64,000 nt of DNA from Bacteroidota bacterium (GTDB lineage Bacteria; Bacteroidota; Bacteroidia; Chitinophagales; Chitinophagaceae), in NCBI GenBank assembly GCA_018268035.1, contig JAFDXI010000048.1:1-64000 (forward strand), in the 5' to 3' direction. Position numbers and translations under genes: made by a program. Positions within the stretch are counted from its first letter, which is position 1; every line of letters starts with the position of its first letter. Positions 37,282 through 46,337 of the stretch are shown here, piece by piece. A model generated the notes under the pieces. The model saw nothing but the letters and a program-made list of their open reading frames with translations, did not search any database and was not told the origin of the DNA.

Positions 37282-38020
37282 AACAATTGTGATAACCGGC
37301 GGCGCTAAGGGGATTGGTGCAGCTACTGCAAAATTATTTTTTGATTCAGGCGCTAATGTTGTCATACTTGATGTGGCGCCTGACACATCGGACATTAAAG
37401 ACAACAGGTGGTTGGTGATACATTGTGATGTATCGGATGAAAGTCAGGTACAGTCTGCATTTCAGCATATTGAGCAGCAGTTTCAATTTGCTGATTACCT
37501 GGTAAACAATGCAGGCATACAACGGTATGGAACGGTGACTGCAACCACAATTGATGAATGGGATTTGGTGATGAATGTTAATCTGAAAAGTTTTTTTCTC
37601 TGTTCCAAATATGCATTGCCTTTGATGCAGAAAAAAAATGTCGGCGTTATTATCAATGTTGCCAGCGTACAGGCATTCTTAAGCCAGCAAAATGTAGCAG
37701 CTTATACTACAGCAAAGTCTGCCATCCTGGGTTTGACAAGAAGTATAGCTGTTGATTATGCACCTGGTATCCGTTGCGTGGCTGTGTGTCCTGGTACTAT
37801 TGATACGCCTATGTTGCGTGATTCAATTGCACTGTCGCCTGATCCCGATGAAGTGATGCAGGAATGTGTTGATATGCATTTGACAAAACGTATCGGTACA
37901 CCTGATGAAGTTGCCAGCCTTATTTTTTATTTATGCGATGATAAAGCAGCATTCATTACCGGGCAGGCGATAAGAATTGACGGTGGGTTAGGCATTACAA
38001 TTCAAGGAAGCAAGCGATGA
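37265..38020 (+). CDS. Short-chain dehydrogenase/reductase, likely sugar dehydrogenase
   Basis: A 251-residue classical SDR. The NAD-binding TGGAKGIG (residues 11-18) and NNAG (81-84) are intact, as is the catalytic triad Ser134, Tyr147 and Lys151 (YTTAK). The acidic residue after beta-2 (VVILDVAPD) suggests a preference for NAD over NADP. Between a mutarotase-like protein, an acid-sugar dehydratase and a lactonase, the likely job is oxidation of an aldose to its lactone. Confidence 0.87.
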   Translation: MDYQNKTIVITGGAKGIGAATAKLFFDSGANVVILDVAPDTSDIKDNRWLVIHCDVSDESQVQSAFQHIEQQFQFADYLVNNAGIQRYGTVTATTIDEWDLVMNVNLKSFFLCSKYALPLMQKKNVGVIINVASVQAFLSQQNVAAYTTAKSAILGLTRSIAVDYAPGIRCVAVCPGTIDTPMLRDSIALSPDPDEVMQECVDMHLTKRIGTPDEVASLIFYLCDDKAAFITGQAIRIDGGLGITIQGSKR

Positions 38021-38047
38021 TTTATACAATAAAATATTTTATTACTA

Positions 38048-39271
38048 ATGAAAATAACAGATATAAAAGCAACTACAGTTGCAGTGCCTTTGGAAGCGCC
38101 TATCCGCCATGCGAATGGAGCGCACTGGGGCAGGTTTATCAGGACAATTATTGAAGTGGAAACTGATGAAGGCATAACAGGTTTAGGCGAGATTGGTGGG
38201 GGAGGTGAATCAGCAGAGCAGGCGTTCAATGGCATGAAAAAATACCTGATTGGTCATGATCCGTTTCAAATGGAAGCAATGTATTGGAAAATATGTAACC
38301 CCACGGCTTCCCTGTACAACAACCGTTCGCAAATACATGCTGCGTTAGAGTTTGCCTGTATGGATATCATCGGCAAAAAAACCGGTATGCGTGCCTGTGA
38401 TTTATTGGGCGGGGCATTAAGAGAGAAAATTCCTTTTGCTTCTTATTTATTCTTCAGATATAAAAATGACAAGACTGGCCTGGGTGGTGAAGAAACTGCC
38501 GATGAAATGGTGCAGCATGCAAAAGACCTGGTGAATAAACATGGGTTCACAACACATAAATTGAAAGCAGGAGTTTTTCATCCTGATCATGAAATTGAAG
38601 TGTTCCGGGCTTTGGCAAAAGCTTTTCCAAAACATAAACTGCGCATTGATCCAAATGCTGCATGGAGTGTTGAAGAGTCAATCCGTATTGGTCAGTCAAT
38701 TGAAGATTTGAACAATGATTATTTTGAAGACCCAACCTGGGGATTGGAAGGTATGCGCCGTGTAAAAAGCCGGATTAATATACCAACAGCCACCAATACT
38801 GTTGTTGTGAATTTTGATCAACTGGCAAGCTGTATCCGCAATGATGCAATTGATGTCATCTTACTGGATACTACTTTTTGGGGTGGTTTGCGACAGGCAT
38901 GGAAAGGAAGTGTGGTGTGTGAAAAATTTCAACTGGGTGTGGCAGTGCACAGCTCTGGTGAGTTGGGCATACAACTCGCTACCATGCTGCATTTGGGTGC
39001 AGCTGTGCCTAATCTATCTTTTGCTGCAGATGCACATTATCACCACTTGACTGATGATATCATTAAAGGCGGAAAAAAGAAATATGAAAATGGTTGTATC
39101 ACTGTTCCATCATCGCCCGGTTTGGGTGTGGAATTGGACAGGGATAAACTGGAAAAGTATTCTGCATATTATAAAGAAACAGGAGGGTACATGTATGACC
39201 GTGACCCGAAACGTCCTGATTGGTTTAGTGTATTGCCTGAAAAAAACTGGGCGCAGGTTAACAGGAAATAA
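38048..39271 (+). CDS. Enolase-superfamily sugar-acid dehydratase (glucarate-dehydratase-like)
   Basis: A 407-residue mandelate-racemase/glucarate-dehydratase-group enzyme. Catalytic features are in place: the KxK pair Lys171 and Lys173 (THKLKAG), metal ligands in RIDPNAAW (Asp201, Asn203) and YFEDP (Glu227), Asn250 in PTATN, and the Asp274/His301 dyad (LLDTTFW and AVHSSGE). The Asp/His dyad and TATN motif point to the glucarate dehydratase subgroup, which removes water from aldonate or aldarate to give a 2-keto-3-deoxy acid. The exact sugar is not readable. It follows the SDR by 27 nt. Confidence 0.87.
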   Translation: MKITDIKATTVAVPLEAPIRHANGAHWGRFIRTIIEVETDEGITGLGEIGGGGESAEQAFNGMKKYLIGHDPFQMEAMYWKICNPTASLYNNRSQIHAALEFACMDIIGKKTGMRACDLLGGALREKIPFASYLFFRYKNDKTGLGGEETADEMVQHAKDLVNKHGFTTHKLKAGVFHPDHEIEVFRALAKAFPKHKLRIDPNAAWSVEESIRIGQSIEDLNNDYFEDPTWGLEGMRRVKSRINIPTATNTVVVNFDQLASCIRNDAIDVILLDTTFWGGLRQAWKGSVVCEKFQLGVAVHSSGELGIQLATMLHLGAAVPNLSFAADAHYHHLTDDIIKGGKKKYENGCITVPSSPGLGVELDRDKLEKYSAYYKETGGYMYDRDPKRPDWFSVLPEKNWAQVNRK

Positions 39272-39346
39272 GACCAGGAAAAATTTGTTGTAATGCAGAA
39301 TTGATTTTATGAAAAAAATATTTTACTCATAAATAATTTTCACACA

Positions 39347-40195
39347 ATGGCTTTAACTATAAATGATATTTCAATTTTCGCTGACGGGTTAGATCATTCT
39401 GAATGTATAGCTGTGCATCCTGATGGTTCTGTATGGGCTGGTGGTGAAGCAGGACAGATTTATAAAATAACAGATGGTGGAATGAATATTGAGATTGTAC
39501 ATAACACCAATGGGTTTATTCTCGGGATTGCTTTTTCTCCGGATGCTTCCTGGCTGGCAGCCTGTGATTTAAAAAATAAATGTGTGTGGAAACTTGAACT
39601 GGCTACGAATGAGCTTACCAAATTTGCTACCGGTGCAGATGGTTTGCAATTTAATATCCCAAATTACATATCATTTACCCGGAATGGTAAACTGTTTGTC
39701 AGTGAAAGTGGCGCATTCAGGGAAGTGTGTGGAAAGATATATTGTTTTGATGAGAAAGGTAATGGTTCAGTTTGGCACCACGGCCCATTCAACTTCGCAA
39801 ATGGGTTAGCGTTAGATAAGGATGAAAAACACCTGTATGTGGTTTGCACCTGGCTGCCTGGGGTGGAGCGTATTGCTATCCATTCAGATGGTAGCGCCGG
39901 TAAAAGGGAAGTGTTTTGCGTATTGCCCCAGACTTGCCCTGATGGTATTGCATTTGATGAAGAAGAAAACCTGTATGTTGGTTGTTATGCTCCCGGCAGG
40001 ATTTATAAAATAGATAAATATGGTAAAGCTGAAATATTAGTGGATGATTGGGAATCGCATACCATTTCCAATCCAACCAATCTTGCTTTTGGTGGAAAGA
40101 ATCTTGATGAATTATTTATTGCTAATCTTGGCCGCTGGCATATCAGTAAAATTCAACTGAAAGTAAAAGGTTTGAAGCTGTCATGCTTTAAATAA
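39347..40195 (+). CDS. SMP-30/gluconolactonase-like lactonase
   Basis: A 282-residue six-bladed beta-propeller. Blade motifs HSECIAVHPDGSVWAGGE, NYISFTRNGKLFVSES, FANGLALDKDEKHLYVV and CPDGIAFDEEENLYVGCY are those of the SMP-30/regucalcin group, with the metal ligands Glu, Asn and Asp expected at these places. The family opens sugar lactones, so it fits after the SDR and before the dehydratase. It ends the 36.2-40.2 kb cluster; a 115-bp repeat and a 24-bp palindrome lie behind it. Confidence 0.86.
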   Translation: MALTINDISIFADGLDHSECIAVHPDGSVWAGGEAGQIYKITDGGMNIEIVHNTNGFILGIAFSPDASWLAACDLKNKCVWKLELATNELTKFATGADGLQFNIPNYISFTRNGKLFVSESGAFREVCGKIYCFDEKGNGSVWHHGPFNFANGLALDKDEKHLYVVCTWLPGVERIAIHSDGSAGKREVFCVLPQTCPDGIAFDEEENLYVGCYAPGRIYKIDKYGKAEILVDDWESHTISNPTNLAFGGKNLDELFIANLGRWHISKIQLKVKGLKLSCFK

Positions 40196-40238
40196 TTTCC
40201 TTCCTGTTTAACCAATTTTTTTTGCTGCAAAATCATTG

Positions 40239-40353
40239 TTGTCCAATTAAAATTCTTCAAAATAGCTGAAACCCTTTGCCAGTAAGGGTTCAAAGTCAGC
40301 CATGAACGTATGAGGTTTTGTAAAGCAAAGAGTTATCATCTTTAGTCGGACAA
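40239..40353 (+). repeat. 115-bp intergenic inverted-repeat element, copy 2
   Basis: The copy has the same length and orientation as copy 1, with ends TTGTCCAATTAAA and TTTAGTCGGACAA. It is gap-free against the other copies, with roughly a dozen substitutions. Imperfect direct repeats flank it (TGCTGCAAAATCATTG before, TGCTACAAAATATTG after). Confidence 0.85.
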
Positions 40354-40373
40354 TAATGCTACAAAATATTGAA

Positions 40374-40397
40374 CACTGCTAACAATTGTTAGCAGTG
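40374..40397. promoter_or_regulatory. 24-bp perfect palindrome upstream of tetR
   Basis: CACTGCTAACAA is followed directly by its exact reverse complement TTGTTAGCAGTG. There is no T-run, so an operator is more likely than a terminator. It lies 82 nt before the tetR start codon. Confidence 0.5.
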
Positions 40398-40437
40398 AAG
40401 AAAGTTCCTTTCTCCAAAAACATGTTAAGAAAAAAAA

Positions 40438-40475
40438 ATTCATTTTATAAATGAATAAAAATTCATTTAACTTTG
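40438..40475 (+). promoter_or_regulatory. Putative TetR operator and promoter
   Basis: ATTCATTT-TAT-AAATGAAT (40438-40456) is an 8-bp-arm palindrome, and a third ATTCATTT follows at 40461. A -7 element TAACTTTG (40468-40475) leads via CGGC straight into the GTG start at 40480. Repressor binding would block the promoter, consistent with autoregulation. Confidence 0.5.
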
Positions 40476-40479
40476 CGGC

Positions 40480-41052
40480 GTGAAATTAAGGGATGAAAAT
40501 AAAATCAACCGGATTTATAAAGCAACACTGACACTGGTTAAACAAAATGGCCTCGCCGGTACCACCATGCAGGCTGTGGCTAAAGAAGCAAAAATAGCAA
40601 CCGGTACTTTATATATTTATTTTGAAAATAAGGAATCACTGGTCATAAGCCTCTTTAATGAATGTATAAAAGAATCTGCTGCTGTTGTGTTTAAAGATTA
40701 TGAAATGTCTGCTCCTTTTAAAGTAGGCTTTCGCACAATCTGGCTGAATGTATTGAAACACAAAGTATCCCACTTTGATCAAACGATATTTTTAGAACAA
40801 TGTTTTCACTCTCCTTTTATTGATGACAACACCAGGGCAGAAGCGAAGAAATTACTTTTGCCGTTACGCGAATTGCTGGAAAGAGGTAAAATGGAAGAGC
40901 TCATTAAAGATATTGATACCTTTTGGTTAGTATCTTTTATGATTGGCTATGCAAATGAAATAGCCAAACGCATTACCTATCACAAGAAAAAACTGACAAT
41001 GGAAACACTGGATATTAATTTTCAAATATGCTGGGATGGCATAAAAGCTTAA
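40480..41052 (+). CDS. TetR-family regulator of the efflux operon
   Basis: A 190-residue repressor with an N-terminal HTH (TTMQAVAKEAKIATGTLYIYFENKESL) and a helical ligand-binding C-terminal domain. It starts with GTG directly after a TAACTTTGCGGC element, predicting a leaderless or near-leaderless mRNA. It precedes a TolC-HlyD-MFS set on the same strand by 69 nt and very probably controls it in response to a toxic or drug-like ligand. Confidence 0.88.
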   Translation: MKLRDENKINRIYKATLTLVKQNGLAGTTMQAVAKEAKIATGTLYIYFENKESLVISLFNECIKESAAVVFKDYEMSAPFKVGFRTIWLNVLKHKVSHFDQTIFLEQCFHSPFIDDNTRAEAKKLLLPLRELLERGKMEELIKDIDTFWLVSFMIGYANEIAKRITYHKKKLTMETLDINFQICWDGIKA

Positions 41053-41121
41053 GATAAAAATATTATAACTGAATATTTATTCACCGGCTGCAACTGATTT
41101 TTTGATTAATTAAATGATGAT

Positions 41122-42447
41122 ATGAATCAAAACCGCTTATTACTCTTATTGCTGTTTTTATATCTTTTGCCTCAGCAACAACTGGATGCCCAGGATGTAA
41201 AAACATTGACAATGCAGGAAGCTGTTACGCTGAGTGTACAAAACAGCAAGCAATTAAAACTAAGTAAAGCTAAAATTGATGAAGCTATTGCTACTACACG
41301 TGAAGCAAAAGATAACCAGTTACCTGATGCATCTGTTTCTGCTTCTTATCTGCGCTTAACAAAAGCGAAACTAAATTTAAAAAATTCAGGCGGTGGTGAT
41401 ACTGCCTCTCATGGTCTGGCTTTTCCTTCTGTCAATCAGGCTATTTATGGTTCTGCAAATGTATCAGTACCATTATTTGCCGGCATGAAAATTAAATATG
41501 GGATTGAATCAGCAAAGTATCTTGAACAGGCGGTAAGGCTGGATGCTGAAAATGATAAACAAGCTGTCATCTTAAATACAATTGCAGCATATATTAATTT
41601 ATATAAAGCAACCATTACAAAAAAATTAGTGGAAGACAACCTGGAACAATCAAGAAAAAGAGATACTGATTTTATCAACCTTGAGAAAAATGGTTTGCTG
41701 GCAAGAAATGATTTATTGCGTGCTCAACTGGAAACATCAGGTTTGGAATTAAACCTGGTGGATGCACAAAATGCAATTGATATTTCAACAGTAAACATGG
41801 ATTTATTACTGGGTCTTCCTGAAACAACAATATTACAGGTTGATACAGTTGGGTTCATGCACACCGGTGAAGTAAAGTCTATTGAAGAATATGAACAACT
41901 TGCAACACAAAACCGTTCCGATGTGCAGTCGTTATCTTATCGTGAAAAAGCTGCAGATGCTGCAGTGAAGATTGCCAAAGGTGATTACTATCCAAGTGTT
42001 GCATTGACCGGAGGTTATGTGGCAGCAGATGTTCCGGGTGTCCTTTCTATTACTAATGCCATTACTGGAGGTGTTGGCCTGAAATATAACCTGGCTTCTT
42101 TGTGGAAAACCAAATCAAAAATAGAAAAGGCTGAAGCAGTACAACAACAATTGCTGGTCAATCAGGAAATGTTGAATGATAATATCCATCTCTCTATCAA
42201 CAAGGCTTATAGAAATTATACTGCTGCTATCAAAAAAACAGAAGTGAGTGATAAAGCAGTTGTGCAGGCTAATGAGAACTACCGCATCAGTAAAAATAAA
42301 TACGACAACAATTTATTATTACTTACTGATTTACTCGATGCTGATGTGCAGGCATTGCAGGCAAAGCTGAATCTCTCTGCTGCAAGGGCAGATGTTGTAT
42401 TGGCATATTATACTTTACAACAAACAGCAGGTTTACTACAACAATAA
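41122..42447 (+). CDS. TolC-family outer membrane efflux protein
   Basis: A 441-residue protein with a signal peptide (LLLLLLFLYLLPQQQLDAQ) and two OEP repeats rich in coiled-coil helices. Examples are TMQEAVTLSVQNSKQLKLSKAKIDEA and SINKAYRNYTAAIKKTEVSDKAVVQANENYRISKNKYDN. It forms the trimeric outer-membrane channel. Position between tetR and an EmrA-like adaptor makes it part of a complete tripartite exporter. Confidence 0.9.
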   Translation: MNQNRLLLLLLFLYLLPQQQLDAQDVKTLTMQEAVTLSVQNSKQLKLSKAKIDEAIATTREAKDNQLPDASVSASYLRLTKAKLNLKNSGGGDTASHGLAFPSVNQAIYGSANVSVPLFAGMKIKYGIESAKYLEQAVRLDAENDKQAVILNTIAAYINLYKATITKKLVEDNLEQSRKRDTDFINLEKNGLLARNDLLRAQLETSGLELNLVDAQNAIDISTVNMDLLLGLPETTILQVDTVGFMHTGEVKSIEEYEQLATQNRSDVQSLSYREKAADAAVKIAKGDYYPSVALTGGYVAADVPGVLSITNAITGGVGLKYNLASLWKTKSKIEKAEAVQQQLLVNQEMLNDNIHLSINKAYRNYTAAIKKTEVSDKAVVQANENYRISKNKYDNNLLLLTDLLDADVQALQAKLNLSAARADVVLAYYTLQQTAGLLQQ

Positions 42448-42467
42448 AAAATCATCATAAAATATTT

Positions 42468-43571
42468 ATGGCAACAACACAACAATCAGAAGAAACAACA
42501 CCTAAGAAAAGAAGCAAAGCATTCCTTGTGATTCTCATATTACTGGTGATTTTAGGTGGGTCATTTGGTATCAGTAAATATATCTATTCGCTGCATCATG
42601 AAACAACAGATGATGCACAGGTTGAAGCAAATATCAACCCAATCATTCCAAAGGTGCCTGGTTTTGTAACTGAAGTAAGGGTCAATGACAATCAGGTTGT
42701 AAAAAAAGGTGATACTTTGATGATACTCGACGACCGTGATTTTAAGATCAGGCTCGAGCAGGCTGAAGCTGCATTAAGTGCTGCGGAAAGTAGTCTTGTT
42801 ACAGCACAGGCTACAGCTCAGGCATCAAAAGTTGGAATCGGTACTTCAGAAGCTGCAATCAAAACTGTGGATGCACAAATAGATGCAGCACAAGTGAATG
42901 TTTGGCGGACAACTCAGGACTATAACCGTTATGCCAATCTATTCAATGACCACTCCATCACACAACAACAGTTTGAACAAGCAAAAGCTGCAAAAGAAAC
43001 TGCTGAAAAACAATTGCAGGTGTTGCAACAGCAAAAAGCTCAGGCTGCACAACAAACCAATACTGTTACTTCGCAAAGCCGTGCTACGTCAACACAAGTG
43101 GGCACTGCTGAAGCCAACATTAAACTAAGGCAGGTGGATGTGGAAAATGCAAAACTGAATTTATCCTATACAGTAATCACTTCACCGGCTGATGGCGTTA
43201 TCTCAAAAGTTAATGTGCAACCCGGTCAGTTTTTGCAGGCGGGGCAAGCCACTTTCAGTGTGGTGCAGGACCAGGGTGTTTGGGTGGTTGCCAATTTCAA
43301 AGAAACTCAGTTTGATGAGTTGCGCATCGGACAAAAAGTAATCGTAGAAGTGGATGCATTTCCAGGCCATGAATTTGAGGCAAGACTCACCTCTTTTTCT
43401 CCTGCTACAGGTTCCCGTTTTGCATTGTTGCCCCCGGATAATGCCAGTGGCAATTTTGTAAAAACAGTGCAACGCCTTCCGGTTAAAATTGAATTTACAG
43501 ATACAAAGGATTCACTTGTCAATCAATTAAAGGCAGGCATGAACGTGGATGTAGATGTGCACTTGAATTAA
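42468..43571 (+). CDS. HlyD/EmrA-type membrane fusion protein
   Basis: A 367-residue periplasmic adaptor with one N-terminal membrane helix (about residues 18-38). The split biotinyl-lipoyl-like domain is EANINPIIPKVPGFVTEVRVNDNQVVKKGDTLMILD with its partner VITSPADGVISKVNVQPGQFL. A Gln/Ala-rich coiled coil lies between, and beta-barrel segments follow (VANFKETQFDELRIGQKVIVEVDAFPG). It links the MFS pump to the TolC channel. It starts 20 nt after the TolC gene. Confidence 0.92.
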   Translation: MATTQQSEETTPKKRSKAFLVILILLVILGGSFGISKYIYSLHHETTDDAQVEANINPIIPKVPGFVTEVRVNDNQVVKKGDTLMILDDRDFKIRLEQAEAALSAAESSLVTAQATAQASKVGIGTSEAAIKTVDAQIDAAQVNVWRTTQDYNRYANLFNDHSITQQQFEQAKAAKETAEKQLQVLQQQKAQAAQQTNTVTSQSRATSTQVGTAEANIKLRQVDVENAKLNLSYTVITSPADGVISKVNVQPGQFLQAGQATFSVVQDQGVWVVANFKETQFDELRIGQKVIVEVDAFPGHEFEARLTSFSPATGSRFALLPPDNASGNFVKTVQRLPVKIEFTDTKDSLVNQLKAGMNVDVDVHLN

Positions 43572-43721
43572 TGTATGAAACAACAAAAAGGTATTTATTT
43601 TTTTGGTTACCGGCTTGTGCTTTTCATGGCATCCGGGTTGTGTCACTCCCTTGTACTCAAGAATATTAATCAGCTTCAGTGCGCATTTCAAAGTGCGTGA
43701 CCGATAGCTAATATATAAAGA

Positions 43722-45302
43722 ATGGAACTACAGGAATCATTAGTAGAATATGGATCACGGCGTACTATCATCACCATCACAGCAGTGTTTTGTGCATTGC
43801 TCGAGATCATTGATACCACCATTGTCAATGTTGCATTGAATGATATGCGGGGCAGCCTTGGCGCCACATTAAACGAAGTGAGCTGGGTCATCACTGCTTA
43901 CTCCATTGCAAATGTAATCGTCGTACCTATGACAAGTTGGTTGTCCCAGCAGTTTGGGCGGCGTAATTATTTTGCAGCATCCATTATTATTTTTACTTCA
44001 GCCTCTTTTTTGTGTGGTAACGCTTCCGGAATTGTCGAATTAATCATTTTCAGGTTTATACAGGGATTGGGCGGTGGTGCATTGCTGGTTACTTCGCAAA
44101 CCATCATCACAGAAATTTATCCTCCGGAAAAAAGAGCTATGGCCCAGGCTATTTATGTTTTGGGTATCATTGCCGGCCCAACATTGGGCCCTCCGCTTGG
44201 TGGTTATATTGTTGACCATTTTGCATGGCCTTATATTTTTTATATAAACATACCCGTTGGTATTATTGCAGCCCTGCTCACTTTGCAATTTGTCCGCAGC
44301 CCAAAATATGGAGGTAAACGCCCAGCCAATGAAGTGGACTGGTTGGGTATTGCCTTGCTTGCAGTGGCTGTTGGTTCTTTACAATATATTTTGGAAAAAG
44401 GACAGGAAGATGATTGGTTTAACAGCAAACTGATTATTACACTGAGTGTAGTTGCATTTTTTGGATTTTATTGTTTTATCTGGAGACAGTTGGTGTATAA
44501 ATATCCGATTGTAGAATTGCGTGTTTTGCGCAATGGTAACCTCCGGATGGGCGTTATTCTTTCTTTTGTACAGGGGTTTGGTTTGTTTGGCTCCACTTTT
44601 ATTATCCCTTTATACACCCAAAGTATTTTAGGTTGGGATGCCACTCAATCTGGATTGCTGATGATACCAAGCACATTGATGGTAGCATTTATGATGCCCA
44701 TTGTGGGACAACTTATTCAAAGAGGTGTGTCACAGAAATACCTCATTGCAATGGGGATGGGAATATTTTTTATTTATAGTTTGATGACCTATAAAATAAT
44801 GACTCCTCAAACAAGTGGTGAAGATTTCTTCTGGGCTTTGATGGTGCGTGGTCTTGGCCTTGGACTTTTATCTGTGCCAATTTCAACAATGGCTTTATCT
44901 ACATTGAAAGGTGCAGAAATAGGGCAGGGGGCGGCTTTTTCCGGGATGATGCGGCAGTTAGGCGGTTCGTTTGGTGTAGCAATGATATCTACTTTTTTAA
45001 CGAGAGATATTATTTATCACAGGAGTGACCTTGTCAGAAATCTTGACATATATGACCCTGCTGTTCAGGCAAGGGTGAATGGTATTGCTGCAGGCATGCA
45101 TGCAAAAGGTATGGCGCCAAATGTAGCTTTGAATACTGCTTATCAATTAATTGATGGAAGCACTTCTATTCAGGCTACAATTCTTTCTTACATGGATGTG
45201 TTCCTGTATGTTGGTGCAATGTTTCTTGTTTTTGTTCCTATAGTCCTGATATTTATTAAAAAGTCAAACGGTAAAATAAGCATGTCAGATGCAGCGCATT
45301 AA
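43722..45302 (+). CDS. DHA2-family drug:H+ antiporter (EmrB/QacA type)
   Basis: A 526-residue inner-membrane transporter with about 14 helices. Diagnostic segments are DTTIVNVALNDMRGSLGATLNEVSWVITAYSIANV, the motif-C-type GPTLGPPLGGYIVDHFAWPYIFYINIPVGI, and FSGMMRQLGGSFGVAMIST. It exports hydrophobic drugs or dyes through the adaptor and channel encoded upstream. The 150-bp gap before it contains a 41-codon frame of doubtful value (43574-43699). Confidence 0.93.
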   Translation: MELQESLVEYGSRRTIITITAVFCALLEIIDTTIVNVALNDMRGSLGATLNEVSWVITAYSIANVIVVPMTSWLSQQFGRRNYFAASIIIFTSASFLCGNASGIVELIIFRFIQGLGGGALLVTSQTIITEIYPPEKRAMAQAIYVLGIIAGPTLGPPLGGYIVDHFAWPYIFYINIPVGIIAALLTLQFVRSPKYGGKRPANEVDWLGIALLAVAVGSLQYILEKGQEDDWFNSKLIITLSVVAFFGFYCFIWRQLVYKYPIVELRVLRNGNLRMGVILSFVQGFGLFGSTFIIPLYTQSILGWDATQSGLLMIPSTLMVAFMMPIVGQLIQRGVSQKYLIAMGMGIFFIYSLMTYKIMTPQTSGEDFFWALMVRGLGLGLLSVPISTMALSTLKGAEIGQGAAFSGMMRQLGGSFGVAMISTFLTRDIIYHRSDLVRNLDIYDPAVQARVNGIAAGMHAKGMAPNVALNTAYQLIDGSTSIQATILSYMDVFLYVGAMFLVFVPIVLIFIKKSNGKISMSDAAH

Positions 45303-45450
45303 GAATAATTTTGTGAACAAAGTAATTTGCTGCAAAACAGTTTCAGTAAATAATGATCAGGTGATGTTATTCATGTTGGCTCATTGACGATTACTTTATT
45401 TGTTGATGCAATTTATCAAGGCAGCAAGCTTGTTTTTTAAGTTAGTAATT

Positions 45451-46281
45451 ATGGCAAAAATTATTGTTGTTACAAATTTTTCAGCTTCATCGCGGAATGC
45501 ATTGGATTATGCCTGCAGGTTTTTACACAATCCTACAACGAGTGTTTTATTATTAAATATTTTCAGTTTTCCTGCCACCTTCAACAACGATGCAATTACC
45601 ATTGCAGCCATGAGTGAAGTGATATCAGGTGATGAAAGAAAATTGCAACTTGAATATGAGTGGGTAAAAAAGAATTATCCTGAAATCAATATCAGGAAGG
45701 AAATGGTCACTGGTGTTTTTTTAGATGAGTTACGTTACAAAATTGCTGAAGAAGAAACAAAACTTGTGGTGATGGGTGCAAGTGGATCATACAGTGAACT
45801 GCTATCATGGGATGTAAATATTGTTGATGCATTTATTGATCTTACTATTCCTGTTTTGATTATCCCGCAGGAAATGTCTTACCGACCTATAAAAAAAATT
45901 GCATTCGCTGTCAATTTTTATCGCAAAAACCTGCAATTACCTGCTGCTACAATCAGCAGGATTCTGTCTTATACAAAAGCTCAGTTATTTATTATCCAGG
46001 TAATGGGCCCTGCAGAAGTCGTCGATGAAGTTGCGCTCGCCAACCAAAGAAGTTTCAAAGAAGGCCTGACAGAATTTTCACCAGTTTATTTTAAACCCTC
46101 TTTTGAAAATTTATTTGAAGATATTGATGCGTTTACTGCATCTGAAAATATTGACCTCATGTTTGTGATACCATCCCGACATGGTTTATGGTATCGCCTT
46201 TCCCAACAACAAACCAAAGGTTTATCCTATATTAATCATATTCCGGTGCTTTCATTGAGGCAGGGGAAAGAGTTCTTGTGA
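45451..46281 (+). CDS. Universal stress protein (tandem UspA-like)
   Basis: A 276-residue protein with two Usp-like halves. The first is well conserved: MAKIIVVTNFSASSRNALDYACRFL, then LVVMGASGSYSELLSWDVNIVDAFIDLTIPVLIIP. The second (KKIAFAVNFYRKNLQLPAATISRIL, later DLMFVIPSRHGLWYRLSQQQTKG) is degenerate. The open frame begins at 45400 with TTG, but 45451 is the ATG at which homology starts. Usp proteins are induced in stasis and bind ATP or other ligands; no partner is implied here. Confidence 0.85.
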   Translation: MAKIIVVTNFSASSRNALDYACRFLHNPTTSVLLLNIFSFPATFNNDAITIAAMSEVISGDERKLQLEYEWVKKNYPEINIRKEMVTGVFLDELRYKIAEEETKLVVMGASGSYSELLSWDVNIVDAFIDLTIPVLIIPQEMSYRPIKKIAFAVNFYRKNLQLPAATISRILSYTKAQLFIIQVMGPAEVVDEVALANQRSFKEGLTEFSPVYFKPSFENLFEDIDAFTASENIDLMFVIPSRHGLWYRLSQQQTKGLSYINHIPVLSLRQGKEFL

Positions 46282-46337
46282 ATTGATAAGTATGAATAAA
46301 AAAAAGTTATATTGCACTTCGTTTATGGTAGTTAGCC

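Noticed and set aside
43574-43699. 41-codon frame between the HlyD and MFS genes
   Set aside because: No recognisable pattern; it includes short repeated GTGCG words and has no homology that I recognise.
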